This document shows, in pieces, positions 16,444 to 25,868 of a stretch of 64,000 nt of DNA. The position numbers were made by a program, and so were the translations under genes. Location of the stretch: assembly GCA_003577275.1 (NCBI GenBank), contig QEVO01000002.1, positions 1 to 64,000 of the forward strand, read 5' to 3'. This stretch comes from Pseudomonadota bacterium (GTDB lineage: Bacteria; Pseudomonadota; Alphaproteobacteria; Sphingomonadales; Govanellaceae). Every line of letters starts with the position of its first letter. Position 1 is the first letter of the stretch. The notes under the pieces are model-generated. The model worked only from the letters and a program-made list of their open reading frames with translations. It was not told the origin of the DNA and did not search any database.

Positions 16444-16469
16444 GGCGCTCAGGAAAGTAGCCAGTCCCC

Positions 16470-17771
16470 ATGTCCTCGCATCTCTCCAAAAACGGCCTTT
16501 ATGCCTGGTATGTGGCCGTTCTGTTGTCGCTGGGGCACCTGGTATCCTTCCTCGACCGCTTCATCATGGGCTTGGTGCTGGTGCCGGTGAAAACCGAGTT
16601 TGGCTTGAGCGACACTCAACTCGGGCTGTTGCACGGCACGGGATTTGTCATTCTGTACGTTCTGGCGGCATTGCCGCTGGGACGGCTGGCGGATACCGGC
16701 AACCGCCGCAACCTGATTGTGATCGGCATTATCTTTTGGAGTCTGGCCACCGCCGCCTGCGGTTTGGCGGATTCCTTCGGTTCGCTGTTTGCCGCGCGGG
16801 TGGGCGTGGGTCTTGGCGAGGCGAGCCTGGTGCCCGCCGCCATGTCGTTATTGGCCGCCTATTTCAGCCGGGATAAGCTCTGTCGCGCCGTCGGCACGTT
16901 CACCATGGGCGCCTCGCTTGGCTCCTCGGTCGCCTTCATCGGCGGCGGCGCAATCCTGGCGGTGTTGGTGGCGCAGGGCGGCATGGACATTCCCGGCGTT
17001 GGTCACCTAACGCCGTGGAAGGCGCTGTTCGTGTTGACCAGTATCCCCGGTTTTGTGTTGGCCGTGCTGTTGCTGACGGTGCGCGAGCCGGTTCGCGTGG
17101 AAGATACCGTTGTCGCCAAGCCGGGCGTCCGCGTGGCCTTTCGCTATATCAGCGATCACCTGCCGGCCTATGGCTGGCATACAATTGCTTCCGTCTCGGT
17201 GATCATCCTGGTGCAGTCCTATGCCGCCTGGATGCCGACATTCTATGTGCGATCCTTCGGATTATCACCGGCAGAGGCGGGCATCGTGGTGGGCACGGTC
17301 ATGCTGATCGCCGCGCCGCTGGGGCATTTGGCCGGGGGAACGCTGACCGACATGTTTCATCGTCGGGGCATCGAAAGCGCGCCGGGCCTGGTGATCGCCT
17401 TGATGCTGGTATGTGGGATCGCGCCTGCGGTTGTTTTCTGCACCACCCGAAACCTGACCTTGTCCATCGCCGCCATGGCGGCGTTCAAGCTCTGCCTGAG
17501 CGCCGCTGCGCCGCCCAGTCTTGCCGGCATTCAGATGATCACGCCGGAGCGATTGCGCGGGATCATGAGCGCCTGCTTCCTGGGCGTGGTGACTCTGGTG
17601 GCGGTGGGGATGGGACCGACGCTTATTGGTCTTATCACCGATTATGTGTTTGGCGACGAAAGCGCGCTGTCTTCCTCACTGCTTCTGATGACGCTGATCG
17701 TGACGACGGTGGGCGCTGCGACCGCTTGGATCAGCCGGCCGCCGGTGAAGGCGGCCATGGCCAAGATTTAG
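16470..17771 (+). CDS. MFS transporter (spinster-like/ACS type)
   Basis: 433 residues with about 12 hydrophobic segments. The MFS signature between helices 2 and 3 is GRLADTGNRR, and DRFIMG in helix 1 resembles organic-anion transporters of the ACS/spinster groups. It probably carries the substrate or a breakdown product across the inner membrane. It lies in the same direction as, and 26 bp after, the SDR; the HyuA-like gene starts 43 bp later. Confidence 0.87.
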   Translation: MSSHLSKNGLYAWYVAVLLSLGHLVSFLDRFIMGLVLVPVKTEFGLSDTQLGLLHGTGFVILYVLAALPLGRLADTGNRRNLIVIGIIFWSLATAACGLADSFGSLFAARVGVGLGEASLVPAAMSLLAAYFSRDKLCRAVGTFTMGASLGSSVAFIGGGAILAVLVAQGGMDIPGVGHLTPWKALFVLTSIPGFVLAVLLLTVREPVRVEDTVVAKPGVRVAFRYISDHLPAYGWHTIASVSVIILVQSYAAWMPTFYVRSFGLSPAEAGIVVGTVMLIAAPLGHLAGGTLTDMFHRRGIESAPGLVIALMLVCGIAPAVVFCTTRNLTLSIAAMAAFKLCLSAAAPPSLAGIQMITPERLRGIMSACFLGVVTLVAVGMGPTLIGLITDYVFGDESALSSSLLLMTLIVTTVGAATAWISRPPVKAAMAKI

Positions 17772-17814
17772 GGCCGATAACCAGAATATAATTTTACATA
17801 AGCGAGTGCTATCC

Positions 17815-19878
17815 ATGAGATTTGCAACCGATACCGGCGGCACGTTTACCGACCTGGTGGTGGAGGATGACGACGGCCGGGTGACGATGTATAAGGCGTC
17901 GACGGTGCCGTCGGACCCGGTGGCGGGGGTGCTGGCGGCGTTGACGCTGGCGGCCAAGGATCGCGGACTGTCGCTTTCTGAGTTATTAGCTCGCGGCGAT
18001 ACCTTCATTCACGGCACGACCCATGCCATCAACGCCATCATCACCGGCCGCACGGCGAAGACGGCGCTCATTGTCACCGAGGGCCATCGCGATATCCTGA
18101 CGTTCCGCGAAGGCGGCCGCATCGAGCCCTTCAATCACACTGTGCCCTATCCCAAACCCTATGTGCCGCGCGCGCTGACCTTCGAGGCGCCGGAGCGCGT
18201 TGTTTATAACGGCGATGTGTTGACGCCCTTGGATGAAAGCGCTGTCCTTGAGGTGATCGCGCGTCTCAAAGCGGAACGGGTTGAAGCGGTGGCGGTTTGC
18301 CTGCTGTGGTCGACCATCAATCCGGCGCACGAGAAGCGCATAGGCGAGCTGTTGGCAACACACTTGCCGGGCGTGCCGGTGACGTTGTCGCACGCCATCA
18401 ATCCCACGTTGCGGGAATTTCGCCGCGCTTCCTCGGCGGCCATCGACGCCTCCTTGAAACCGCTGATGAGCCGGTATCTGGGCGGACTGACCCAGCGTCT
18501 GAAAGAGGCGGGCTTTACCGGCGAGGTGATGGTGCTGACCAGCGGCGGCGGCATGATGGCGGCGGAAGATGTGGCTGAAGCGCCGGTGCGCGTCATCAAC
18601 TCCGGGCCATCCATGGCGCCCATCGCCGGCCGCTATTACACCGATCTGGAGGACAAGGGCCAGAGCGCCATCGTCGCCGACACCGGCGGCACCACCTATG
18701 ACATCAGCCTGGTGCGCGATGAACACATCCCGATGACCCGCGAGCTGTGGATCGGCCAACCCACCCGCGGCCATCTGGTGGGCTATCCGTCGGTGGATGT
18801 GAAAAGCATCGGCGCGGGCGGCGGCTCCATTGCCCGGGTCGATGCCGGCGGCTTGTTGCATGTGGGCCCGATGAGCGCTGGCGCGGTTCCGGGGCCGGTG
18901 TGCTACGGCAAGGGCGGCGTTGAGCCTACGGTCACCGACGCCACGGTGGTCTTGGGCTATCTTGATCCTGATTTCTTTCTCGGCGGCGCGATGAAGCTTG
19001 ATCGCGACGCCGCTTATCGCGCGGTGGCGGAAAAAGTGGCGAAGCCCTTGGGGCTTGGCGTCGAAGAAGCGGCGTGGAACATCATCAATCTCGCCACCGA
19101 AAACATGGTGCAGGCGATCGCCGACATCACCGTGGCGCAGGGCATCGATCCGGCGGGCGCGGTGCTGATCGGCGGCGGCGGCGCGGCGGGCTTGAACTCC
19201 ACCTTCATCGCCCGGCGACTTGGCTGCGAGACGCTCCTCATTCCGGAAACCGGCGCGGCGTTGAGCGCCGCCGGGGCCATGATGTCCGACGTGACGGGGG
19301 AATACGCCGTCAGTCTCTTTACCACCACCGCCGACTTTGATTACGCCAGGATGAATGCGGCGCTGGACGACTTGCGCGCCAAGTGCGTCGCCTTCGCCGG
19401 CCGGGCGGCCAAGAGAGTGTTGGCGACGCGGGTATCCATCGTGGCAGAAGCGCGTTATGAAAACCAGGTGTGGGACATCGACCTGCCGCTGACCATCGCC
19501 CGCTTCCATGGCGAAAAAGACTTGGCCGCCTTCCGCGCCATCTTCGATGACGCCCACGAACAGATTTTCACCATCCGCGACCCGTCCTCCCATGTGGAAA
19601 TCGTCGGGCTGCGGGCGACGGTGAGCTGCAAGGTGCGGCCGCACGAGGCTTTCCGTTTGGAACAGGTCGGCAAGGTCGATGCAAAACTTGGCAAGCGGTC
19701 GGTTTACTTTACTGGCGCAGGCTGGACCGATACCGCCATCTACCGTCTGGAGGCCCTGCCGGAAGGAAAAGAGCACCAGGGCCCGGCGATCATCGAGTCG
19801 CCTTTTACCACCATTGTGGTCGATCCCCAGGCGCGGTTCCGCCGTTCGGCGGCCGGCAGCATCATCATTCACCCCTGA
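17815..19878 (+). CDS. HyuA-type subunit (hydantoinase/ketone carboxylase family)
   Basis: 687 residues. The ATP-binding N-terminal domain opens with DTGGTFTDLV (6-15); a second phosphate motif is DTGGTTYDIS; GAGGGSIARVDAGG and TVTDATVVLGYL are typical of hydantoinase A. Family members are ATP-dependent N-methylhydantoinases, 5-oxoprolinases, or beta chains of acetone and acetophenone carboxylases. With HyuB, AhpD-like and BKACE genes directly downstream, a ketone carboxylase is an attractive but unproven reading. ATG 17815 begins the conserved fold. Confidence 0.85.
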   Translation: MRFATDTGGTFTDLVVEDDDGRVTMYKASTVPSDPVAGVLAALTLAAKDRGLSLSELLARGDTFIHGTTHAINAIITGRTAKTALIVTEGHRDILTFREGGRIEPFNHTVPYPKPYVPRALTFEAPERVVYNGDVLTPLDESAVLEVIARLKAERVEAVAVCLLWSTINPAHEKRIGELLATHLPGVPVTLSHAINPTLREFRRASSAAIDASLKPLMSRYLGGLTQRLKEAGFTGEVMVLTSGGGMMAAEDVAEAPVRVINSGPSMAPIAGRYYTDLEDKGQSAIVADTGGTTYDISLVRDEHIPMTRELWIGQPTRGHLVGYPSVDVKSIGAGGGSIARVDAGGLLHVGPMSAGAVPGPVCYGKGGVEPTVTDATVVLGYLDPDFFLGGAMKLDRDAAYRAVAEKVAKPLGLGVEEAAWNIINLATENMVQAIADITVAQGIDPAGAVLIGGGGAAGLNSTFIARRLGCETLLIPETGAALSAAGAMMSDVTGEYAVSLFTTTADFDYARMNAALDDLRAKCVAFAGRAAKRVLATRVSIVAEARYENQVWDIDLPLTIARFHGEKDLAAFRAIFDDAHEQIFTIRDPSSHVEIVGLRATVSCKVRPHEAFRLEQVGKVDAKLGKRSVYFTGAGWTDTAIYRLEALPEGKEHQGPAIIESPFTTIVVDPQARFRRSAAGSIIIHP

Positions 19879-19892
19879 CGGAGTAGCCTTCA

Positions 19893-21650
19893 ATGACGGA
19901 CATGGTATTGAATGGCGCGGAAATGGCGGTCTTGAATAGCCGGCTGGAAGGGGCGGCGCGCAAGATGGCGAACACGCTGTTGCGCACCGGCCGTTCGGGT
20001 GTGCTCAATCGCGCCAAGGATTTTTCCTGCTGCATCGTCACCGCGGATGGCGACCTGTTGGCCAGCGCCGAAAGCCTGCCCATCCACGTGCTCTCCGGCC
20101 CTGACATGATGGCCCGCGTGATGAAGGAATTTCATCCCGATCTGAAACGTGGTGATGCGTTTTTGCACAATTCTCCCTATCATGGCTGCTCTCACGCCGC
20201 CGATTTGACGCTGCTGGCCCCCGTGGTGGATGACGCAGGCGTGCATCGCTTTACCGTACTGGCCAAGGCGCATCAGGCCGACATCGGCAACTCGGAGCCC
20301 ACCACCTACATGGGCAATGCCCGGGACGTCTACCATGAAGGCGCGCTGATCTTCCCCGCCGTGCAGGTGCAGCGGGACTATAAAGATATCGGCGACATCA
20401 TCCGCCTATGCGAGATGCGTATCCGCGTGCCGGAACAATGGCGCGGCGATTATCTCGCCATGGTCGGCGCGGCGCGCATCGGCGAGAAGGAACTTCTGGC
20501 GCTGGGCAGTGAAGTGGGTTGGGACAAACTACAAGCTTTTACCCGCCAGTGGTTCGATTACAGCGAAGCGTTGATGGTGGAGGCCGTCAAGGCGATGCCC
20601 TCGGGCACGGTAACCGCATCGAGCACCCATGATCCGTTCCCCGGCATGCCGCCGGAAGGGGTGACCGTCAAGTCGGTGGTGACCATCGACAGCGACGCCA
20701 GCCGCATCACTGTCGATCTGACAGATAACATCGATTGTCTGCCTTGCGGCATGAATTTAAGCGAGGCGACGGCGCGCACCGGGGCGATGATCGGCGTCTT
20801 TAATTCCATCGATCATCGGGTGCCGAAGAATGCTGGTTCGTTCCGCCGCATCGAGGTGAAATTGCGGCGGGGCTGCATCGTCGGCATCCCGGTGCATCCC
20901 TACAGTTGTTCGGCGGCGACGACGAACATCGCCGATCGGGTGGCGAACGGCGTGCAGGCGGCCATCGCCGGTTTGGGGCAGGGGGTCGGCATGGCGGAAG
21001 TTGGCGCAGTGATCGCGCCGTCGGCCGGCGTTATCTCCGGCATCGACGCCAGGAACGGCAAATCCTTCGTCAATCAGATCTTTCTCGCCTTTTCTGGCGG
21101 CGCAGCGGCGCCCAAGAACGACGCCTGGTGGAGCATCGCCCACGTCGGCAATGCTGGCTTGTGCTGCATCGATGGCGTCGAGCTGGATGAACTTTATCAG
21201 CCGCTGTTGGTGAAAAAGCGCGCCTTTCTCGCCGATAGCGAGGGCGCGGGGCGGCATTCCGGCGCGCCGTCCACCTATGTGGAGTTCGGGCCCTTGAAGG
21301 GTGAGATCGACGTCGGCTACGTCTCCGACGGCCATTACAATCCGGCCAAGGGGGTGTGCGGCGGTCAGAACGGCGGCGCGGCCAATCAGTTCTTGGTGCG
21401 CCGCGACGGCGGCAAAGAGGAACTGGCGGGATGCGCGTTGGTGCATGTGGCGGCAGGCGAAACCATCATCGCCATCTCCACCGGCGGCGGCGGTTATGGC
21501 AATCCGGCGACGCGGGCTCCTGAGGTTGTGGCAGAGGATGTGCGCGAAGGGTACATTACACCCGACCGTGCTCGCGGCGTCTACAAGGTTGCCGTCGATG
21601 CGAACGGACATCTTGATGCGGCGGCCACCCGGCGCTTGCGTGGCAATTAA
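19893..21650 (+). CDS. HyuB-type subunit (hydantoinase/ketone carboxylase family)
   Basis: 585 residues, the usual length for stand-alone hydantoinase B. HNSPYHGCSHAADLTLL corresponds to the metal/substrate region, and VSDGHYNPAKGVCGGQNGG with TGGGGYGNP near the C-terminus are family hallmarks. It forms the second half of the ATP-dependent enzyme with the gene 14 bp upstream. No acetone-carboxylase gamma chain is adjacent, unlike the second system at 29-37 kb, so it is a two-subunit enzyme. Confidence 0.85.
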   Translation: MTDMVLNGAEMAVLNSRLEGAARKMANTLLRTGRSGVLNRAKDFSCCIVTADGDLLASAESLPIHVLSGPDMMARVMKEFHPDLKRGDAFLHNSPYHGCSHAADLTLLAPVVDDAGVHRFTVLAKAHQADIGNSEPTTYMGNARDVYHEGALIFPAVQVQRDYKDIGDIIRLCEMRIRVPEQWRGDYLAMVGAARIGEKELLALGSEVGWDKLQAFTRQWFDYSEALMVEAVKAMPSGTVTASSTHDPFPGMPPEGVTVKSVVTIDSDASRITVDLTDNIDCLPCGMNLSEATARTGAMIGVFNSIDHRVPKNAGSFRRIEVKLRRGCIVGIPVHPYSCSAATTNIADRVANGVQAAIAGLGQGVGMAEVGAVIAPSAGVISGIDARNGKSFVNQIFLAFSGGAAAPKNDAWWSIAHVGNAGLCCIDGVELDELYQPLLVKKRAFLADSEGAGRHSGAPSTYVEFGPLKGEIDVGYVSDGHYNPAKGVCGGQNGGAANQFLVRRDGGKEELAGCALVHVAAGETIIAISTGGGGYGNPATRAPEVVAEDVREGYITPDRARGVYKVAVDANGHLDAAATRRLRGN

Positions 21651-21668
21651 CGAGAAGGAAAGAGGACG

Positions 21669-22256
21669 ATGGCGCGATTAAAACCGTTATCCAAGGCGGA
21701 ACTGGATGCCAAGGGCGTTGATCTGTCGTTCATCGGCGGCGATTTTCATGAGCTGCCCAATAGCATTCCGACGCTTGCCTATCGGCCGGATATTTTGAAG
21801 GCATCCGGCGCGCTGTGGCAGACCATCATGGGCGGCGGGACCGTGGACCGTGGCTTGAAATGGCTCATCGGCTATCTCGCCAGCATGTCCGCCGGGTGCC
21901 GCTATTGCTCGGCCCACACGGCAACGGGCGCGAACACATCGGGCGTGCCGGCGGAAAAAGTCGAGGCGGTATGGAACTATGAACGCAGCCCCTTGTTTAC
22001 GGACGCCGAGCGAGCGGCGCTCAGGGTGGCGCAAGGGGCGGGCCATGCTCCCAATGCGGTGACGGATGAGGACTTTGAAGCGCTCAAGAAACACTTCAGC
22101 AGCGAGGAGATTGCCGAGATCGTGGCGGTGATCGCCATTTACGGCTTCTTCAACCGCTGGAACGACACCATCGGCACGACGTTGGAAAAAACCCCGCGCG
22201 CATTCGCTGAATCCCACCTGAAAGAACACGGCTGGGATATCGGCAAACACGGATAG
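21669..22256 (+). CDS. AhpD/carboxymuconolactone decarboxylase-family protein
   Basis: 195 residues, all-helical CMD fold. The redox-type motif CRYCSAHT carries a CxxC plus histidine, as in AhpD-like peroxidase partners. Some relatives are decarboxylases, but the CxxC favours a redox role. Located 18 bp after HyuB and 15 bp before the BKACE gene in one apparent operon. The specific function is unknown. Confidence 0.8.
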   Translation: MARLKPLSKAELDAKGVDLSFIGGDFHELPNSIPTLAYRPDILKASGALWQTIMGGGTVDRGLKWLIGYLASMSAGCRYCSAHTATGANTSGVPAEKVEAVWNYERSPLFTDAERAALRVAQGAGHAPNAVTDEDFEALKKHFSSEEIAEIVAVIAIYGFFNRWNDTIGTTLEKTPRAFAESHLKEHGWDIGKHG

Positions 22257-22271
22257 GAAGGAAGCGACCTC

Positions 22272-23171
22272 ATGAAACGCAAAGTGATATTAACCTGCGC
22301 GGTGACGGGGAACGCGCCGTTCAACCCCAAGCACCCGAATTTTCCGGTGACGCCTGCGGAGATCGCAGCGGCGTGCGAGGAGGCGGCTCAGGCCGGGGCC
22401 TCTGTGGTGCACTGTCACGTGAGGGACGAGCAGACCACGCTCGGCTGCCGGGACGTGGGTAAGTTCAAGGAACTGACGACGCGCATCCGCGATAACAAAA
22501 CCGATGTGGTGATCAACCTGACCTGCGGTCATGGCGCGCTGTTCCTGCCCGATCCGGAGGATGAAAGCCGCGCCCTGCCGGGATCCGACGTGGTGGGGGT
22601 GGAGGAGCGCATCGCCCATCTGGTGGAATGCCTGCCGGAAATCGCCTCTCTCGACATTACCACCGGCAACCAGGTGGAAGGCCCGCATGAATTCGTCTAC
22701 CTCAACACCACCCGCACCCTTCGCGCCATGGCGAAACGGTTCCGGGAGCTCGGCGTAAAGCCCGAGTTGGAAGCGTTCGAAGCCGGCGATGTGCTGTTTG
22801 GCAAGCAGATGATCAAGGAAGGGCTGATCGATGGCCCGCCGATGTTCCAGTTCGTGCTCGGCGTGCTGTGGGGCAGCCCGGCGGATACCGAGACCATGAT
22901 CTATTTGCGCAATCTGCTGCCGCCGGACGCCATCTGGACCGGCATGGGCATTGCCCGGGACGAGTTTCCCATGGCGGCGCAGTCGGTGATTTTGGGCGGC
23001 AATGTGCGGGTCGGTCTGGAGGACAATCTTTATCTTGACCGCGGGGTGTTCGCCACCAACGGCAAGCTGGTGGAGCGGGCGCGGCGCATCATCGAGGGCT
23101 TGGGCTGCGCGGTCGCCACGCCGGCGGAGACCAGGGAGATGCTGAAGCTTAAAAATTTCGCAGGAAAATAA
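22272..23171 (+). CDS. Beta-keto acid cleavage enzyme (BKACE, DUF849)
   Basis: 299 residues. ILTCAVTGNAPFNPKHPNFP at the N-terminus and VVHCHVRD (H47 and H49 as zinc ligands) are diagnostic. BKACE enzymes react a beta-keto acid with acetyl-CoA to give a CoA ester plus acetoacetate; 3-keto-5-aminohexanoate cleavage is the prototype. Following a possible ketone carboxylase, it would cleave the newly formed beta-keto acid (inference). Start ATG 22272. Confidence 0.87.
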   Translation: MKRKVILTCAVTGNAPFNPKHPNFPVTPAEIAAACEEAAQAGASVVHCHVRDEQTTLGCRDVGKFKELTTRIRDNKTDVVINLTCGHGALFLPDPEDESRALPGSDVVGVEERIAHLVECLPEIASLDITTGNQVEGPHEFVYLNTTRTLRAMAKRFRELGVKPELEAFEAGDVLFGKQMIKEGLIDGPPMFQFVLGVLWGSPADTETMIYLRNLLPPDAIWTGMGIARDEFPMAAQSVILGGNVRVGLEDNLYLDRGVFATNGKLVERARRIIEGLGCAVATPAETREMLKLKNFAGK

Positions 23172-23172
23172 G

Positions 23173-23934
23173 ATGCAACAATGCGTGGTTATCACCGGCG
23201 GCGGCGACAGCGTCGGCCGGGTCATGGCGGAAAAGTTCCTCGCTCAGGGCGAGCGGGTGCATATCTGCGATGTCAATACGCAAGCCCTGGCGGCCACGCT
23301 TGACGCCAACCCCGGCATGACCGGCACGGCGGGCAGCGTCGGCTCGCCCGATGACGTCAAGCGCATTTTCGCCGACGCCTTGGCCGCCATGGGGCGGGTC
23401 GATGTGCTGGTCAATGCGGTGGGCATCGCCGGCCCCCACGGTGCCATCGAGACATTGGATAACGCCGCCTGGGAACAGACAATCAATATCAACCTCAATG
23501 GCATGTTCTATTGCATGAAGGAAGTGTTGCCGGGGATGAAGGCGCGCCGGCAGGGCGTGATCATCAATTTCTCCTCGGGCTCGACCCGCACCGGCTTGCC
23601 CAACCGCACGCCCTATGTGGCCTCGAAATACGCGGTGGAAGGCTTGACTCACACCGCCGCCCGGGAACTGGGGCCGCACAACATCCGTTGCAACGCCATC
23701 CTGCCCGGCGCCATCAACAACCAGCGAATGCAGATGGTGATCGAGCGCAACGCCGCGGCCCAGGGCTTGACGCCGGCAGAACTCAAAGAGCGGCTGCTGC
23801 GCTATATCTCCATGCGCACCATGATCGAGCCCGAGGAACTTGCCGACACGGTGCTGTTCTTGGCCTCCGACAAGGCGCGGCACATCACCGGCCAGATGAT
23901 CGAAGTCTCCGGCCTCTGCGAGTGGGAGGAGTAG
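23173..23934 (+). CDS. Short-chain dehydrogenase/reductase
   Basis: 253 residues. The nucleotide motif is ITGGGDSVG (7-15), slightly divergent at the usual GxxxGxG tail; NAVG is near 85; serine in NFSSGSTR and YVASK form the catalytic set. Its ATG lies two bases after the BKACE stop, so it is the last gene of that operon. It likely reduces or oxidises a pathway ketone/alcohol. Confidence 0.84.
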   Translation: MQQCVVITGGGDSVGRVMAEKFLAQGERVHICDVNTQALAATLDANPGMTGTAGSVGSPDDVKRIFADALAAMGRVDVLVNAVGIAGPHGAIETLDNAAWEQTININLNGMFYCMKEVLPGMKARRQGVIINFSSGSTRTGLPNRTPYVASKYAVEGLTHTAARELGPHNIRCNAILPGAINNQRMQMVIERNAAAQGLTPAELKERLLRYISMRTMIEPEELADTVLFLASDKARHITGQMIEVSGLCEWEE

Positions 23935-23950
23935 CGAGCCGGGGACGAAT

Positions 23951-25666
23951 CTAAGAGCGTATTTTATCTTCCACCCCAATGTCCGCGATCACGGTTCGCG
24001 CAAATTGCTCGCCTCCAGTCAAAATTTCGACAGCACGGTCAGCGGCATCTTGGAATGGCTCCAAGACGATATCAGCGCCTGCCGCCAACAGCTCATCGGT
24101 GTCAGTTCGGCTGTGCGAGGTGACGGCAATTTTCCCTACAAAGCCAGCGCTACGTATCAGTTGCAGGAAGATAGTCCTGGTATCCTCCTGACTTACTCCT
24201 ATCAGGTGAATGGGAATTGTTGAAACCATCCATTGGATGGATGCCAGCGGCATGCTTGCGATAAACTCCGGATCGATAGCATCGCCATATACGGCATCGA
24301 GTCCAAGCGTTCGCCAGCGGCGAAGCGCAACAGGATTGAAGTCAATTCCAAGCACGCGCATGCCTTTACTTTTCAGCCTGAGGCCAATTGCCGTGCCAAA
24401 GCGTCCGAGACCGAAAATCGCAATATCATAGCGAAAGGGTAATTTCTGCGAATCTCCAGTCGGTTCTCGCGGCGTTCCTTTGCGTTCAAAGACGCTCAAC
24501 AGAGGTTCAAATAACGGATATAGACGATGAGAATAAGTGATCATATAAGTGGAAGCAGCAATGGTGATCAAGCCAACCATAGTGACAAGCCCGAGGGCCT
24601 CAGAGCTGACGTGACCGATGGAGACGCCCATGGCGACAAAGATCAGTGAAAACTCGCTGATTTGCGCAACAGTGAGACCGGCAAGAAAGCTCGTTCGTTT
24701 CCGGTATCCCATGGCTCCCATAATAACAAGTACGATCAGCGGGTTTCCAACCAGGACAAAAATTGAAAACACGCCGGCGGCGGGCGCATATGCGCCAAGG
24801 TGGGAAAGGTTGAGCGCGGCGCCAAGCGCAATGAAGAAAAACAGCAGGAGGAAATCGCGTACCGAAACCAAACGGGATGAGATCGTTTCTCGGTAAGGCG
24901 TAGAGGCAAGGGAAACTCCGGCCAGCAGTCCGCCGACTTCTTTGCCCAAGCCGATAAAATCTCCGATGGCGGCAAAGATCGTCGCCTGGGCTATGGCGAA
25001 AATTACCAGCAATTCCGGCGTCCGCGCTAGTCGCTCCGTAAGAGGATCGGCTATATGGCGAGCAAATAAAATGACCAACGCGATCACCCCAGCACCTGAT
25101 AAGAGCACCTGGAAAATATTATCCATGCCATCGCCGCCGATGCCGATGCCGATGGCGGACAGAACAATCATCGCCAAGACCACCACAAGGTCTTGAACGA
25201 TCAGAAATCCCAGCGCGATTTGACCATGCAGTGAGTCGATCTCCCGTTTATCCGAGAGAAGCTTCACGATGATGATGGTGCTGGAAAACGTCAGCGCGAC
25301 GGCGACATAAAGACTGGTAATGGCGTCAAGGCCAAGCGCCAGACCTATCAGGAAACCGAAAATCGAGGTGAAGCCGACTTGGCCCAGGCCGGTTATCAGA
25401 GAGACGGCGCCCAGCGAACGGATCAGCTTGATATCTAGCTTGATGCCGACAAGGAATAGCAACACCGCCACGCCCAGCTCCGATAGCAGATTAATCTGTG
25501 CACCGGACCTGACCAGATCGAAAGCGGATGGTCCAGCAAGAAGGCCAACGGCGATAAAGCTGACGATCAGGGGTTGGCGTAAGATTATGCCGATAAATCC
25601 GACGGCGGCAGCCATCACCAACAACAATGATACCTCGCCAAAGGCGGACTGCGCGATCAGATCCAT
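23951..25666 (-). CDS. Kef-type cation/proton antiporter with RCK domain
   Basis: 571 residues. About 12 transmembrane helices (residues 10-380) of the CPA2 family, including LLSELGVAVLLFLVGIKLD, are followed by a TrkA-N/RCK nucleotide-binding domain starting IAIFGLGRFGTAIG and containing GIDFNP. It exchanges K+ or Na+ for H+ and is gated through the RCK domain in relatives. It converges on the catabolic operon and is divergent from a universal stress gene. Base composition is less GC-rich than the neighbours. Confidence 0.88.
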   Translation of the reverse strand: MDLIAQSAFGEVSLLLVMAAAVGFIGIILRQPLIVSFIAVGLLAGPSAFDLVRSGAQINLLSELGVAVLLFLVGIKLDIKLIRSLGAVSLITGLGQVGFTSIFGFLIGLALGLDAITSLYVAVALTFSSTIIIVKLLSDKREIDSLHGQIALGFLIVQDLVVVLAMIVLSAIGIGIGGDGMDNIFQVLLSGAGVIALVILFARHIADPLTERLARTPELLVIFAIAQATIFAAIGDFIGLGKEVGGLLAGVSLASTPYRETISSRLVSVRDFLLLFFFIALGAALNLSHLGAYAPAAGVFSIFVLVGNPLIVLVIMGAMGYRKRTSFLAGLTVAQISEFSLIFVAMGVSIGHVSSEALGLVTMVGLITIAASTYMITYSHRLYPLFEPLLSVFERKGTPREPTGDSQKLPFRYDIAIFGLGRFGTAIGLRLKSKGMRVLGIDFNPVALRRWRTLGLDAVYGDAIDPEFIASMPLASIQWMVSTIPIHLIGVSQEDTRTIFLQLIRSAGFVGKIAVTSHSRTDTDELLAAGADIVLEPFQDAADRAVEILTGGEQFARTVIADIGVEDKIRS

Positions 25667-25868
25667 ATATAGATGGGCCTCTCCTTTGGTAGTTGGCGGA
25701 TATTGGCCTTGGCCGGGCAGTGGAAAAACAACAAATATTTATGCTAGAATAGCACGGCGCTTATCGCTTGTGCAGCCCTATCACGATGAACGGTGGCCAT
25801 CTGATTGATGTACTGAAGACTTACCGATGGCTCTACGTCTTTCTACTAAGAAGAGAAGAGGCTAAAAT

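Noticed and set aside
17986..19893. Minus-strand open frame of 635 codons
   Set aside because: Antisense of the HyuA gene, which carries clear motifs on the plus strand.
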